A DNA stretch of 64,000 nt from Microbacterium candidum (GTDB lineage: Bacteria > Actinomycetota > Actinomycetes > Actinomycetales > Microbacteriaceae). The DNA lies in contig NZ_JASXSZ010000004.1 in the NCBI RefSeq assembly GCF_030315975.1, forward strand, positions 124,001 through 188,000, in the 5' to 3' direction. The notes beneath the pieces are model-generated. The model saw only the letters and a list, made by a program, of their open reading frames with translations. It did not search any database and was not told the origin of the DNA. The position numbers and the translations under genes are program-made. Of the stretch, positions 36,844 through 45,330 are shown one piece after another. The first letter of the stretch is position 1. The number at the start of each line of letters is the position of its first letter.

Positions 36844-38511
36844 CTATCGGGTCGCGGCCGACTCGGCCGCGTGTCGGGCGGATGCCGCGTCCTCGGCGGT
36901 GAGGGCGGCCTCGGCGGCGCGTCGGGCGTCGTCGAGCGTGGTGGCGGCGAGGGACGCTCGCACGTCGGCGAGCGCCGTCGGCGCCATGGACAGGCTCGTG
37001 GCGCCGAGGCCCACGAGCACGACGGCGAGCAGCGGATCCGCCGCCGCCTCGCCGCAGATGCCGACCGGCTTGCCGGTGCGGCGACCGGCATCCCCGACCT
37101 CGCGCACGAGGCGCAGGACGGCGGGATGCCAGGGGTCCTGGAACGCCGCCACCGAGCCGAGCAGGCGGTCGGCGGCGAGCGTGTACTGTGTGAGGTCGTT
37201 GGTGCCGATGGAGGCGAAGTCGGCGTGCGCGAGGATGCGGTCTGCGAGGAGGGCGGAGGACGGCACTTCGACCATGACCCCCGCGGTCCGGATGCCGTAC
37301 TCCCGGGCGATCGAGACGAAGTACTCGGTCTCGGAGACCGTCGAGACCATCGGGGCCATGACCCACAGGTCTGCTCCTCCGCCGGCGGCGCGGGTCGCCG
37401 CATCCGCCTCTGCGAGGGCAGTGAGCTGCTCGCGCAGGATGTCTTCGCTGGCGCGCAGTGCGCGCAGGCCCCGAAGCCCGAGCGCAGGGTTCTCCTCGTG
37501 CGCATCGTTGAGGAACGCGAGAGGCTTGTCGGCGCCGGCATCCAGCACGCGCACGACCACCTTCTTCCCGGGGAACGCTCCGAGCAGCTTCTCGTACGCG
37601 GCGCGCTGCTGTGTGATCGTCGGCGCGGTCTGCTGCCCGAGGAAGAGGAACTCGGTACGGAACAGGCCGACGCCTTCGGCGCCCAGAGCCACCGCCTGTG
37701 CCGCGTCGGGGGAGCCGAGGTTCGCAAGCAAGGGGATCGGGGTGCCGTCGGCCAGGGCGCCGAGGGTGAGCGGGGCGGATGCCGCGTCCTCGCGCTCGTC
37801 CGCGCGTCGCCGGGCGGCGGCCAGCTCGTCGGCGGTCGGGTCGGTCGTGATGGTGCCGGCAGCGGCGTCGACGATGACGGTCTCACCGTCGCGGAGCTCT
37901 CCCGCGGTCGTCGCACCCACCACGGCGACGATCGCCTTCTCCCGTGCGAGGATCGCCGTGTGGGACGTCGGTCCGCCCTGCAGCGTCACGAGGGCGAGCA
38001 CCTTCTCGAGATCGAGAAGAGCCGTGTCGGCCGGTGCGAGATCGTCTGCGACGAGGACGAACGGATGCCCCGGATCGGGAACGCCGGGAGCTGCGACGCC
38101 CCGGAGCCGCGCGATGATGCGCTGCGCCACGTCGTCGAGGTCGGCGGCGCGCTCGCCGAGATATCCGCCGAGAGCCGCAAGCTGATCGCGGAACGAAGCG
38201 AAGGCGTCGAAGACCGCCCACTCCGCGGTGGCGCCTGCCGCGAGCCGCGCGTCGACCTCTTCTGCGAGCGCGGGGTCCTCGGCCATCATCGCCTGGGCCT
38301 CCAGCACGTCGCGTGCCGTGCCGCCGGCGCGCTCGCCGCGCGCCTCGAGATCGCGGGCGACCGCATCCATCGCCTCTCGTGCCCGCGACGTCTCCTCGGC
38401 GAGCGTGAGTGCTGTGGCGTCTTCCGCAGGCGGCGCGAGCGGCGGCATCATCCGGGCGACCGGCCCTTGGGCGACGCCCTGGCCGATGCCGACCCCGCGC
38501 AACTGCGTCAT
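36844..38511 (-). CDS. ptsI: Phosphoenolpyruvate-protein phosphotransferase (PTS Enzyme I)
   Basis: Enzyme I takes phosphate from PEP and hands it to HPr, the first step for every PTS sugar. The 555-residue protein has the HPr-binding N-domain, the swivelling phosphohistidine at His184 (GGPTSHTAILARE), and the PEP-binding barrel with GVGLFRTEFLFL, SIGTNDLTQYTLAADR and the catalytic Cys in PVGICGEAAADP. The ATG at 38511 has GGAG 7 nt upstream. It follows ptsH by 4 nt. Its place inside a mannitol operon is discussed in the findings. Confidence 0.96.
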   Translation of the reverse strand: MTQLRGVGIGQGVAQGPVARMMPPLAPPAEDATALTLAEETSRAREAMDAVARDLEARGERAGGTARDVLEAQAMMAEDPALAEEVDARLAAGATAEWAVFDAFASFRDQLAALGGYLGERAADLDDVAQRIIARLRGVAAPGVPDPGHPFVLVADDLAPADTALLDLEKVLALVTLQGGPTSHTAILAREKAIVAVVGATTAGELRDGETVIVDAAAGTITTDPTADELAAARRRADEREDAASAPLTLGALADGTPIPLLANLGSPDAAQAVALGAEGVGLFRTEFLFLGQQTAPTITQQRAAYEKLLGAFPGKKVVVRVLDAGADKPLAFLNDAHEENPALGLRGLRALRASEDILREQLTALAEADAATRAAGGGADLWVMAPMVSTVSETEYFVSIAREYGIRTAGVMVEVPSSALLADRILAHADFASIGTNDLTQYTLAADRLLGSVAAFQDPWHPAVLRLVREVGDAGRRTGKPVGICGEAAADPLLAVVLVGLGATSLSMAPTALADVRASLAATTLDDARRAAEAALTAEDAASARHAAESAATR

Positions 38512-38515
38512 CGTG

Positions 38516-38791
38516 TCACTCCGCATCGTGGTCGGTCGTGAGCAGCTCGCTCAGCGTGTCGAGCACAGCCTCGGCGTCGTCGCCGTCGGCGGTGATCGTG
38601 ACGTAGTCGCCCTGTTCGGCGCCGAGCGAGATGACCCCGAGGATGCTCGCGGCGTTCACCGGCGCGTTCGCGCCCTTGGCGATCGAGACCGGGATGCCCG
38701 CGTCCTTCGCGGCCTGCGCGAAGAGCTTCGCCGGGCGGGCGTGCAGCCCGTGGGACGAGCCGATGCGCACCGTGCGCGCGATCTCAGACAT
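38516..38791 (-). CDS. ptsH: HPr phosphocarrier protein
   Basis: A 91-residue phosphocarrier that shuttles phosphate from Enzyme I to EIIA proteins. The active-site His17 is in SSHGLHARPAK. The position of the regulatory Ser of Gram-positive HPr is kept in NAASILGVISLG (Ser49), although no HPr kinase gene is in view. The start lies inside the end of the upstream IIB gene (8-nt overlap). Confidence 0.95.
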   Translation of the reverse strand: MSEIARTVRIGSSHGLHARPAKLFAQAAKDAGIPVSIAKGANAPVNAASILGVISLGAEQGDYVTITADGDDAEAVLDTLSELLTTDHDAE

Positions 38792-39104
38792 GGTTGTCCT
38801 CTCCGTTGAGTGCCTGTTCGACGAGCGCGAGCGTGCGCGTGCCGTCGAGGTCCGTGAAGATGTCGTCGGGCAGCAGCACGGCTCGTGCGCCGCGCGTCGC
38901 CGCGCCCGTGCGGATGTCGTCCATCCGGGCGGCGAGGTGGGGGCCGACCAGGACGATGTCGAGGTCTCCGTCGTTCGCGGCCAGCGTGTGCTCGCTTCCC
39001 GCGTGCGCGTCGCACGCGATCCCGCTCCGCTCCGCCGCCGAGCGCACACGCTGAGCGACGAACGTGCTGGAGGCGCCGGCACCGCACACCACGAGGATCC
39101 TCAT
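38784..39104 (-). CDS. Small stand-alone PTS EIIB protein, lactose/cellobiose type
   Basis: A 106-residue protein starting RILVVCGAGASSTFVAQRV. The Cys7-x5-S/T loop is the phosphocysteine site of lactose/cellobiose-type EIIB proteins, and the small Rossmann-like fold length fits. It is the first gene of the mannitol operon, with GGAGGAAGGAAAGG upstream. MtlA already contains its own IIB domain, so this one is superfluous for mannitol transport. It may serve an unlinked IIC or a regulatory role, for example with the divergent PRD regulator. Confidence 0.8.
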   Translation of the reverse strand: MRILVVCGAGASSTFVAQRVRSAAERSGIACDAHAGSEHTLAANDGDLDIVLVGPHLAARMDDIRTGAATRGARAVLLPDDIFTDLDGTRTLALVEQALNGEDNHV

Positions 39105-39164
39105 CGACCTGCCTTTCCTTCCTCCATGGTGGGTGCGCAGGGCACTCTGGCGGCAGGCAGAGAA

Positions 39165-39184
39165 CCTTCCGCCCCTGCGGAAGG
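39165..39184. promoter_or_regulatory. Perfect 8-bp hairpin in the mannitol control region
   Basis: CCTTCCGC pairs perfectly with GCGGAAGG around CCCT. It lies in the 156-nt divergent gap between the EIIB gene and the PRD regulator, and could be an operator or an attenuator-like RNA element. Confidence 0.5.
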
Positions 39185-39193
39185 GACGCTGAC

Positions 39194-39217
39194 CACAGGC
39201 GCCCGTCGGCACCTGTG
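39194..39217. promoter_or_regulatory. Dyad-symmetric operator-like site in the mannitol control region
   Basis: CACAGGCGCC-CGTC-GGCACCTGTG is a 10-bp inverted repeat with one mismatch, in the gap between the mannitol operon and its divergent regulator. It is a natural candidate for the PRD regulator's binding site. This is inference. Confidence 0.45.
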
Positions 39218-39260
39218 CGCGTGGTTGACTTGCCCGCAGAGACTCACCGCGGAGGACGAT

Positions 39261-41177
39261 GTGACGAGAGCGCGACAGGATCGCCTGCTCGGCCTGCTCA
39301 TGCACGAGGACGACTGGGCGACGGCCGCGGTCCTCGCCGATGCGCTCGGCGTCACGCCCCGCAGCATCCGGTCGTACGTCACGGCGCTGAACACGCGCGA
39401 TGCGGGCGGACTCGTCGTCGAATCAGGACCGCTCGGGTACCGTGCCGGGCCCGCCGCGACGAGGGCGGGGCGTGCGTCCGTCGAGCGCGGGACGCCCCGC
39501 GACCGCCTCCACCGGCTGGTGCGCGGGATGCTCGATTCCCCCGACGGCGTCGACGTGTACGAGATCGCGGACGAGCTGCACGTCTCGAGCGCGACCGTGG
39601 ACGCCGACCTGATGCGTGTGCGGGGCCTCCTCGGCGGAATCGACCTCGCTCTTGAGCGCTCCGCGTCGCGCGCGCGCCTGCGTGGAGACGAGCTCGCCCG
39701 GCGACGACTGCTGTCACGGCTCGCGCACGATGAGATGGATGCGGCGGCATTCGACCTGGACAACGTGCAGCGATCGGTGGGCAGGACGCTGCCGCCGGAG
39801 TCGTCCGCCCGCCTGAAGGGGCACCTGGTCGCGGGCCTCGGCGAACTCGGCTACTTCGTCAACGAGTTCGGCATCGTCGATGTCGTCACGCACATCGTGA
39901 TCGCGGCCGACCGCAACGCGCGAGGTCATCCGCTCCGGATATCGGAGGAGGGGCCGCGCGAGGCGGAGGACATCGCCGCGCTCATCGGGAGCGTCGTCGC
40001 TGCCGATCTCGGCGTCGAGCTCGGGACCGGCGACCGGAGGCACCTGGCGATGATCGTGCTGACGCGCGTCGTCGCACCCGGATCGGAGGCGAGGGTCGCG
40101 ACCGTGCGCTCGCAGCTCGACCCTGCGGTGCTCGACGCGGTGGGCGAGGTCGTCGAGCGCGCCGCATCCGAATTCCTCGTCGACATCGCCCACGACGACT
40201 TCATCCTGCGGCTGGCGCTGCACGTGCAGAACCTCGTCCTGCGCGCCCGCGCCGGCGCCCTCTCGCGCAACCCGCTCACCCGCGAACTGAAGGCGTCGCA
40301 TCCCATGGTCTTCGAGGTGGCGGTCTTCATCGCCAGCGGACTGCGGGATCTGCTCGGGGCTCCCATCGTCGACGACGAGATCGGCTACATCGCCATGCAT
40401 GTCGGCGGCCGCATCGAACGCAACCGGCAGTCCGAGCGGCTGCTCACCGCGACGATCGTCTGCCCCGGCTACCAGGAGCTCCACGAGCTGCTGCGCTCGA
40501 GCATCGACCGCTCGCTCGGACAGGCGATCGAGGTCGTGTGGGTGGAGACCCGCGTCGACCCAGACTGGACGGCGATCGACACCGACCTCGTGCTCACCAC
40601 CATCGAGCCGCCGGCCCCCTCCGACCGGTTCGTGCGGATCCAGCCCTTCCTGACCGACGCGGACGTCTCACGGGTGCAGACGGCGGCGGGCCGCATCCGC
40701 CGTTCGCGTCGGCTCGCGAGGCGACGCACCGATCTGGAGCACTACCTCTCCGCGGACGCCTTCGTGCGCGACCTCGACGGCACAGGCGGGGAAGACGGCG
40801 TCATCCGTCGGCTGGGCGCGCTGCTCCTCGCGCAGGGGGTCATCGACGACGACTACGTCGAGCGCACGATCGAACGCGAACGACTGAGCTCCACGGCGTT
40901 CACCGACGCGCTCGCGGTTCCGCATGCGCTCGCGATGACGGCGAGGCGCACCTCGATCGCCGTCGGCATCGCCGACCCGTCGATCCCGTGGGGCGACGGG
41001 CGGGTCAACGTCGTCGCCCTCGTCGCGTTCTCCGAGACCGACCGGGAGGCGTTCCAGACGGTCTTCGAGCAGTTCGTCGAGGTGTTCTCCGAGCGCGAGA
41101 GCGTGCAGCGGATCATCCGTCGCGCCGTCGACTTCCCCTCGTTCCTGGAGGAGCTCGTCGCCGTCATCGACGGTTGA
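39261..41177 (+). CDS. PTS-controlled transcriptional regulator with PRDs (MtlR/LicR type)
   Basis: A 638-residue activator that senses PTS phosphorylation. It has an N-terminal helix-turn-helix (about 1-60), a second HTH (about 80-125), PRD1 with His211, and PRD2 with His321 and His380 in the IAMHVGGRIER motif. A IIB-like domain with Cys401 (IVCPGYQE) follows, and then an EIIA-like domain with His555 in AVPHALAM. All likely phosphorylation sites are intact. GGAGG lies 5 nt before the GTG start. It is divergent from the mannitol operon, which it most likely controls. Confidence 0.9.
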   Translation: MTRARQDRLLGLLMHEDDWATAAVLADALGVTPRSIRSYVTALNTRDAGGLVVESGPLGYRAGPAATRAGRASVERGTPRDRLHRLVRGMLDSPDGVDVYEIADELHVSSATVDADLMRVRGLLGGIDLALERSASRARLRGDELARRRLLSRLAHDEMDAAAFDLDNVQRSVGRTLPPESSARLKGHLVAGLGELGYFVNEFGIVDVVTHIVIAADRNARGHPLRISEEGPREAEDIAALIGSVVAADLGVELGTGDRRHLAMIVLTRVVAPGSEARVATVRSQLDPAVLDAVGEVVERAASEFLVDIAHDDFILRLALHVQNLVLRARAGALSRNPLTRELKASHPMVFEVAVFIASGLRDLLGAPIVDDEIGYIAMHVGGRIERNRQSERLLTATIVCPGYQELHELLRSSIDRSLGQAIEVVWVETRVDPDWTAIDTDLVLTTIEPPAPSDRFVRIQPFLTDADVSRVQTAAGRIRRSRRLARRRTDLEHYLSADAFVRDLDGTGGEDGVIRRLGALLLAQGVIDDDYVERTIERERLSSTAFTDALAVPHALAMTARRTSIAVGIADPSIPWGDGRVNVVALVAFSETDREAFQTVFEQFVEVFSERESVQRIIRRAVDFPSFLEELVAVIDG

Positions 41178-41180
41178 CAC

Positions 41181-41266
41181 CTGCGTTCCGTCTCGCTCAA
41201 CGGTCGTTGAGCGAGTGACGGTCGTTGAGCGAGCGAAGCGAGACGAAACGCAGAAACGAAACGCAG
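41181..41266. repeat. Inverted repeat with tandem GTCGTTGAGCGAG copies
   Basis: CTGCGTTCCGTCTCGCT (41181-41197) pairs, with one mismatch, with AGCGAGACGAAACGCAG (ending 41253). Inside it, CTCGCTCAACG-GT-CGTTGAGCGAG is a perfect 11-bp hairpin. A short direct repeat of AACGCAG follows. It lies between the PRD regulator (+) and the mutase (-) and is a likely bidirectional terminator. Confidence 0.8.
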
Positions 41267-41305
41267 GGGCCAGGTCTGTCCCCGGATGGCTCGGGAACCG
41301 TCGGC

Positions 41306-42967
41306 TCAGCGGAGCTCGTCGAGCAGCGCCGCGACGTCCGCGCGCAGCGTCGCGAGGCGCTCGCGGGCGTCCTCGGCGGTGTCGCCGCGGACATCGAGGT
41401 ACGCCTTGAGCTTCGGCTCGGTGCCCGAGGGACGCACGACGACGCGCGATCCTCCCGCGAGGAAGAGCCGCACGACGTCCCCCGGAGGGAGGTCGCCCGA
41501 GCCTTCGGCGAGGTCGTCGAACTGCTCGACCTCGATGTCTCCGACCGACGAGGGGCGCCGCTCGCGCAGGCCCGCCATGATGCGGCCGATGATCGACAGG
41601 TCGTCGACCCGCAGCGAGATCTGGTCGCTCGCGAAGTGACCGAACGTGTCCCCGAACTCCGCGAGGAGGTCGGCCACCGTGCGGCCTTCGCCGCGCGCTG
41701 CCGTCACCATGCCGAGGAAGGCGATCGCGGCGGAGACGCCGTCCTTGTCGCGCACGGTGTCGGGGTTGACGAGATACCCGAGCGCCTCCTCGAACCCGAA
41801 GCGGATGCCGGGAGCGCGCGAGATCCACTTGAAGCCGGTGAGCGTCGCGTGGAAGTCGAGTCCGTAGTGCCGGGCGACGGCTTCGAGGCCGGGAGAGGAC
41901 ACGAGCGAGCACGCGAGCGAGCCGCCGTCTGCAAGGCGCGCCCCGCGCCATCCGAGGAGGAGTCCCACCTCGTTGCCGGTGAGCCGGCGCCAGCCGCCCT
42001 CGACGGACGCATCGGGGATCGCCACCGCGAGCCGGTCGGCATCCGGGTCGTTCGCGATGATGAGCTCCGCGCCGGATTCCCGCGCCGTCTCGTAAGCGAG
42101 GTCGAGCGCTCCCGGCTCCTCCGGGTTCGGGAACGCCACTGTCGGGAAGGTGCCGTCAGGCTCGATCTGCGCGGTCACCGTCACGGGCGCCGGGTATCCG
42201 GCGCGGTCCACGATCGCCCGGAACGTCTCCCACCCGACACCGTGCATCGCCGTGTAGACCCAGCGGAGGCCGGCGGCTCCGGCCGGAGCCGGGGCGACGG
42301 ATGCCGTGGCCGCGATGTACGCGTCGACGACCTCCTCCGCTGCGGTCGAGTATCCGACGGAGCGGGGGAGTGCATCCACGGTCGTCGTGGCCGCGATGCG
42401 CTCGATGTGCGCCGCGATCTCCGCGTCCGCGGGCGGAACGATCTGTGAACCCTCATCCGCGCCGCCGAGGTACACCTTGTAGCCGTTGTCGTTCGGCGGA
42501 TTGTGGCTCGCGGTCACCATGACGCCGGCCGCGGCATCCAGCTCGCGCACCGCGAAGGCGAGGACGGGAGTCGGCAGCAGGCGCGGCATGAGAATGGCGC
42601 GCAGGCCCGCGCCGGCGAAGATCTCCGCCGAGTCGACCGCGAAGACGTGGGAGTTGCGGCGACCGTCGTAGCCGATGACGACGGTCGGCTCCGCGCCGTG
42701 TTCCAGCAGATACGCCGCGAGGCCCGCCGCCGCCTGCGCGACAAGCACACGGTTCATGCGCGCGGACCCGGCGCCGAGCTCGCCGCGCAGTCCCGCCGTG
42801 CCGAACTCGAGCCGGCCGTCGAAGCGGCGCGCGAGGTCGGCCGCGGCATCCTCATCGCCGGTCTCGGCGCGCAGGAGGAGCTCTTCGAGCTCGAGGCGGG
42901 TCTCCGCGTCCGGATCCTGCGCGAGCCACGCCTGCGCCCGCGCGAGCAGGCCCTCGTCGGCGCTCAC
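41306..42967 (-). CDS. Phosphoglucomutase/phosphomannomutase-family enzyme (phosphopentomutase-like)
   Basis: A 553-residue alpha-D-phosphohexomutase. It has the phosphoserine loop TASHNPPNDNGYK, the metal site NDPDADRLAV, the sugar-binding GFEEALGY, and the phosphate loop RPSGTEPK; the early FGTAGLRG is typical of the PGM2-like branch. Members act on glucose or mannose 1-/6-phosphate or on (deoxy)ribose phosphates. It directly follows the purine nucleoside phosphorylase with a four-base GTGA overlap, so a role in ribose 1-phosphate or deoxyribose 1-phosphate metabolism is attractive. Confidence 0.9.
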   Translation of the reverse strand: MSADEGLLARAQAWLAQDPDAETRLELEELLLRAETGDEDAAADLARRFDGRLEFGTAGLRGELGAGSARMNRVLVAQAAAGLAAYLLEHGAEPTVVIGYDGRRNSHVFAVDSAEIFAGAGLRAILMPRLLPTPVLAFAVRELDAAAGVMVTASHNPPNDNGYKVYLGGADEGSQIVPPADAEIAAHIERIAATTTVDALPRSVGYSTAAEEVVDAYIAATASVAPAPAGAAGLRWVYTAMHGVGWETFRAIVDRAGYPAPVTVTAQIEPDGTFPTVAFPNPEEPGALDLAYETARESGAELIIANDPDADRLAVAIPDASVEGGWRRLTGNEVGLLLGWRGARLADGGSLACSLVSSPGLEAVARHYGLDFHATLTGFKWISRAPGIRFGFEEALGYLVNPDTVRDKDGVSAAIAFLGMVTAARGEGRTVADLLAEFGDTFGHFASDQISLRVDDLSIIGRIMAGLRERRPSSVGDIEVEQFDDLAEGSGDLPPGDVVRLFLAGGSRVVVRPSGTEPKLKAYLDVRGDTAEDARERLATLRADVAALLDELR

Positions 42968-43797
42968 AGCTGGCCGATCACCTGCGCGAGAAGCGCCGAG
43001 ATCACGGGCTCGGCCGTCTGGCCCGCCTCGATGACCTCCTGGTGGCTGAGGGGGGTCGTCTGGATGCCGGCCGCCATATTGGTGATGAGCGAGAAGCCGA
43101 GGATCTCCATACCGGCCTGGCGGGCGGCGATCGCCTCGAGCGCCGTCGACATGCCGACGATGTGCCCGCCGATGGTCTTCGCCATCTGGACCTCGGCCGG
43201 CGTCTCGTACTGCGGGCCGCGGAACTGGCAGTACACGCCCTCGTCGAGCGTCGGGTCGATGCGACGCGCGAGGTCGCGCAGGCGCATCGAGTAGAGGTCG
43301 GTCAGGTCGATGAACGTCGCGCCCTCGAGCGGCGAGTCGCCGGTGAGGTTGATGTGGTCGCTGATGAGGACCGGGCGGCCCGGTGTCCACGTGTGCTTGA
43401 TGCCCCCGGCGCCGTTCGTGAGCACCATCGTCCTGGCACCGGTCGCGGCGGCCGTGCGGACGCTGTGCACGACGCGGCGGACGCCGTGGCCCTCGTAGTA
43501 GTGGGTGCGGGCGCCGATGACGAGGACGTGCTTGCCGCGCGGCGTGCGCACGCTGCGAAGGTTTCCGACGTGTCCCTCGAGTGCGGGCTTGCCGAAGCCG
43601 GTGACCTCGGTGGCCGGGATCGTCGCGACGGTCTCGCCGACGAGCTCCGCAGCCTTGCCCCATCCGCTGCCGAGCGTCAGCGCGATGTCGTGGTGGGCGA
43701 CGCCCGTGAGGCGGGCGATGTCGTCCGCGGCGATCCGGGCGACCTCGAACGGGTCGACCGCCGGGTCGTCGAGCGGGTTGTCGGTGTGATGTGACAT
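42964..43797 (-). CDS. punA: Purine-nucleoside phosphorylase (trimeric type)
   Basis: Splits inosine or guanosine with phosphate into base and ribose 1-phosphate. The 277-residue protein matches the trimeric PNP family: LGSGWGKAAELV (phosphate site), the IGARTHYYEGH motif, TNGAGGIKHTW, and the later QFRGPQYETPAEV and GMSTALEAIAA segments with the base-binding Glu and Met. It receives inosine from adenosine deaminase at 31 kb. The start has a -10-like TAGAGT 6 nt upstream. Confidence 0.95.
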   Translation of the reverse strand: MSHHTDNPLDDPAVDPFEVARIAADDIARLTGVAHHDIALTLGSGWGKAAELVGETVATIPATEVTGFGKPALEGHVGNLRSVRTPRGKHVLVIGARTHYYEGHGVRRVVHSVRTAAATGARTMVLTNGAGGIKHTWTPGRPVLISDHINLTGDSPLEGATFIDLTDLYSMRLRDLARRIDPTLDEGVYCQFRGPQYETPAEVQMAKTIGGHIVGMSTALEAIAARQAGMEILGFSLITNMAAGIQTTPLSHQEVIEAGQTAEPVISALLAQVIGQL

Positions 43798-43803
43798 GGA
43801 TCC

Positions 43804-43809
43804 ACTCTA
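43804..43809 (-). promoter_or_regulatory. -10 TAGAGT of the purine nucleoside phosphorylase gene, leaderless type
   Basis: TAGAGT on the minus strand ends 6 nt before the ATG at 43797. Confidence 0.55.
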
Positions 43810-43870
43810 GGGAGCGCCCGCGCGCGACGCGAGAGCGCCCGTGTGCGGGAGACGCGCGCCACAGGGAAGA

Positions 43871-45328
43871 ATGGATGCCATGCCCCTGAGCTTCGAGAGC
43901 ACCCAGTCCGTCGCCGTCCTCGGCGGCGGGCCCGGCGGTTACGAGGCGGCCCTGGCCGCCGCCCAGCTCGGCGCGGAGGTGACGCTCGTGGAGCGGGCCG
44001 GCGTCGGCGGCGCGGCGGTGCTCACCGACGTGGTGCCGTCGAAGTCCCTCATCGCGACGGCCGACGCGGCGGTCGCCATCGCGGAGGCCGCCGACCTCGG
44101 CGTGCAGTTCTACGTGAAGGGCGCCGAGAACAAGCCTCTGAAGCCCCAGGTCGCGATCAATCTGGCCGCCGTCAACAAGCGCCTGCTGACGCTCGCGCGC
44201 CAGCAGTCCGATGATTGGCGCAGTTCCCTCCTCGAGGCGGGGGTCCGCATCATCACGGGTCACGGCCGGCTCGAGGGCAACCGCGCGGTCGTCGTCTCGA
44301 CGGGCCCCGGCGGCACCGACTTCGATCGCGTCGAGGCCGACACCCTCGTCGTCTCGGTGGGCGCCGCGCCGCGCCAGCTCGCCTCCGCGCAGCCCGACGG
44401 CGAACGCATCCTCACCTGGACGCAGCTGTACGACATGCCGGCCCTCCCCGAGCACCTGATCGTCGTCGGATCAGGCGTCACCGGCGCCGAGTTCGCCGGC
44501 GCCTACATGAATCTCGGCGCGAGGGTGACCCTCGTCTCCAGCCGCGACCGCGTCCTGCCGGGAGAGGACGAGGATGCGGCGGCGGTCCTGGAGAAGGTCT
44601 TCACGCGCGGCGGGATGCAGGTGCTCTCGAAGTCCCGCGCCGACCGGGTCGAGCGCACCGCCGACGGCGTGCTCGTGACCCTGAGCGACGGACGCACCGT
44701 CGAGGGCAGCCACTGCCTCATGGCGGTCGGCTCGATCCCGAACACGAAGGGCATCGGGCTCGAGGATGCGGGCGTCCAGCTCGCCGACTCCGGCCACATC
44801 CAGGTCAACCGCGTCGCACGCACCTCGGTGCCGAACATCTACGCGGCGGGCGACTGCACGACGTTCATGCCGCTCGCATCCGTCGCCTCGATGCAGGGCC
44901 GCACCGCGGTCTATCACGCGCTCGGCGACACCGTCATCCCGCTCGAGCGCCGCCGCATCGCTGCCAACATCTTCACCGCGCCCGAGATCGCCACGATCGG
45001 CTGGCAGGAGAAGGACATCGCCGACGGGCTCATCGACGGCGTCGCGCACAAGCTGCCGCTCGCCGCGAACGCCCGCGCGAAGATGATGGGCATCAAGGAC
45101 GGCTTCGTCAAGATCATCGCGCACAAGGGGAGCGGCACCGTGATCGGCGGCGTGATCGTCGGGCCGCGCGCCTCCGAGCTCATCTACCCGGTCGCGATCG
45201 CGGTCGAACGCCGTCTCACGGTCGACCAGGTCTCACGCGTGTTCACGGTCTTCCCGTCGCTGTCGGGCAGTATCACGGATGCCGTGCGCGCGATGCACCT
45301 CGTGGAGCAGGTCCGCGAGGACGACTGA
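43871..45328 (+). CDS. lpdA: LpdA-type flavoprotein (NAD(P)H-quinone dehydrogenase of the lipoamide dehydrogenase fold)
   Basis: A 485-residue two-dinucleotide-fold flavoprotein with FAD site VAVLGGGPGGYEAALAAAQLG, NAD site IVVGSGVTGAEFAGAY, a second FAD contact IYAAGDCT, and a C-terminal dimerisation domain. The position of the redox-active CxxxxC of true lipoamide dehydrogenases reads GGAAVLTDVVPSK, with no cysteines. That is the pattern known from mycobacterial LpdA (Rv3303c), which reduces quinones rather than lipoamide. An alternative ATG at 43880 is possible. It ends 2 nt from the convergent amidohydrolase gene. Confidence 0.88.
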   Translation: MDAMPLSFESTQSVAVLGGGPGGYEAALAAAQLGAEVTLVERAGVGGAAVLTDVVPSKSLIATADAAVAIAEAADLGVQFYVKGAENKPLKPQVAINLAAVNKRLLTLARQQSDDWRSSLLEAGVRIITGHGRLEGNRAVVVSTGPGGTDFDRVEADTLVVSVGAAPRQLASAQPDGERILTWTQLYDMPALPEHLIVVGSGVTGAEFAGAYMNLGARVTLVSSRDRVLPGEDEDAAAVLEKVFTRGGMQVLSKSRADRVERTADGVLVTLSDGRTVEGSHCLMAVGSIPNTKGIGLEDAGVQLADSGHIQVNRVARTSVPNIYAAGDCTTFMPLASVASMQGRTAVYHALGDTVIPLERRRIAANIFTAPEIATIGWQEKDIADGLIDGVAHKLPLAANARAKMMGIKDGFVKIIAHKGSGTVIGGVIVGPRASELIYPVAIAVERRLTVDQVSRVFTVFPSLSGSITDAVRAMHLVEQVREDD

Positions 45329-45330
45329 GC

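Noticed and set aside
41306..44455. A 1049-codon minus-strand open frame
   Set aside because: Only the portion up to 42967 is the mutase. The rest is out of frame with purine nucleoside phosphorylase and antisense to the LpdA-type gene, and the real start is the GTG at 42967.
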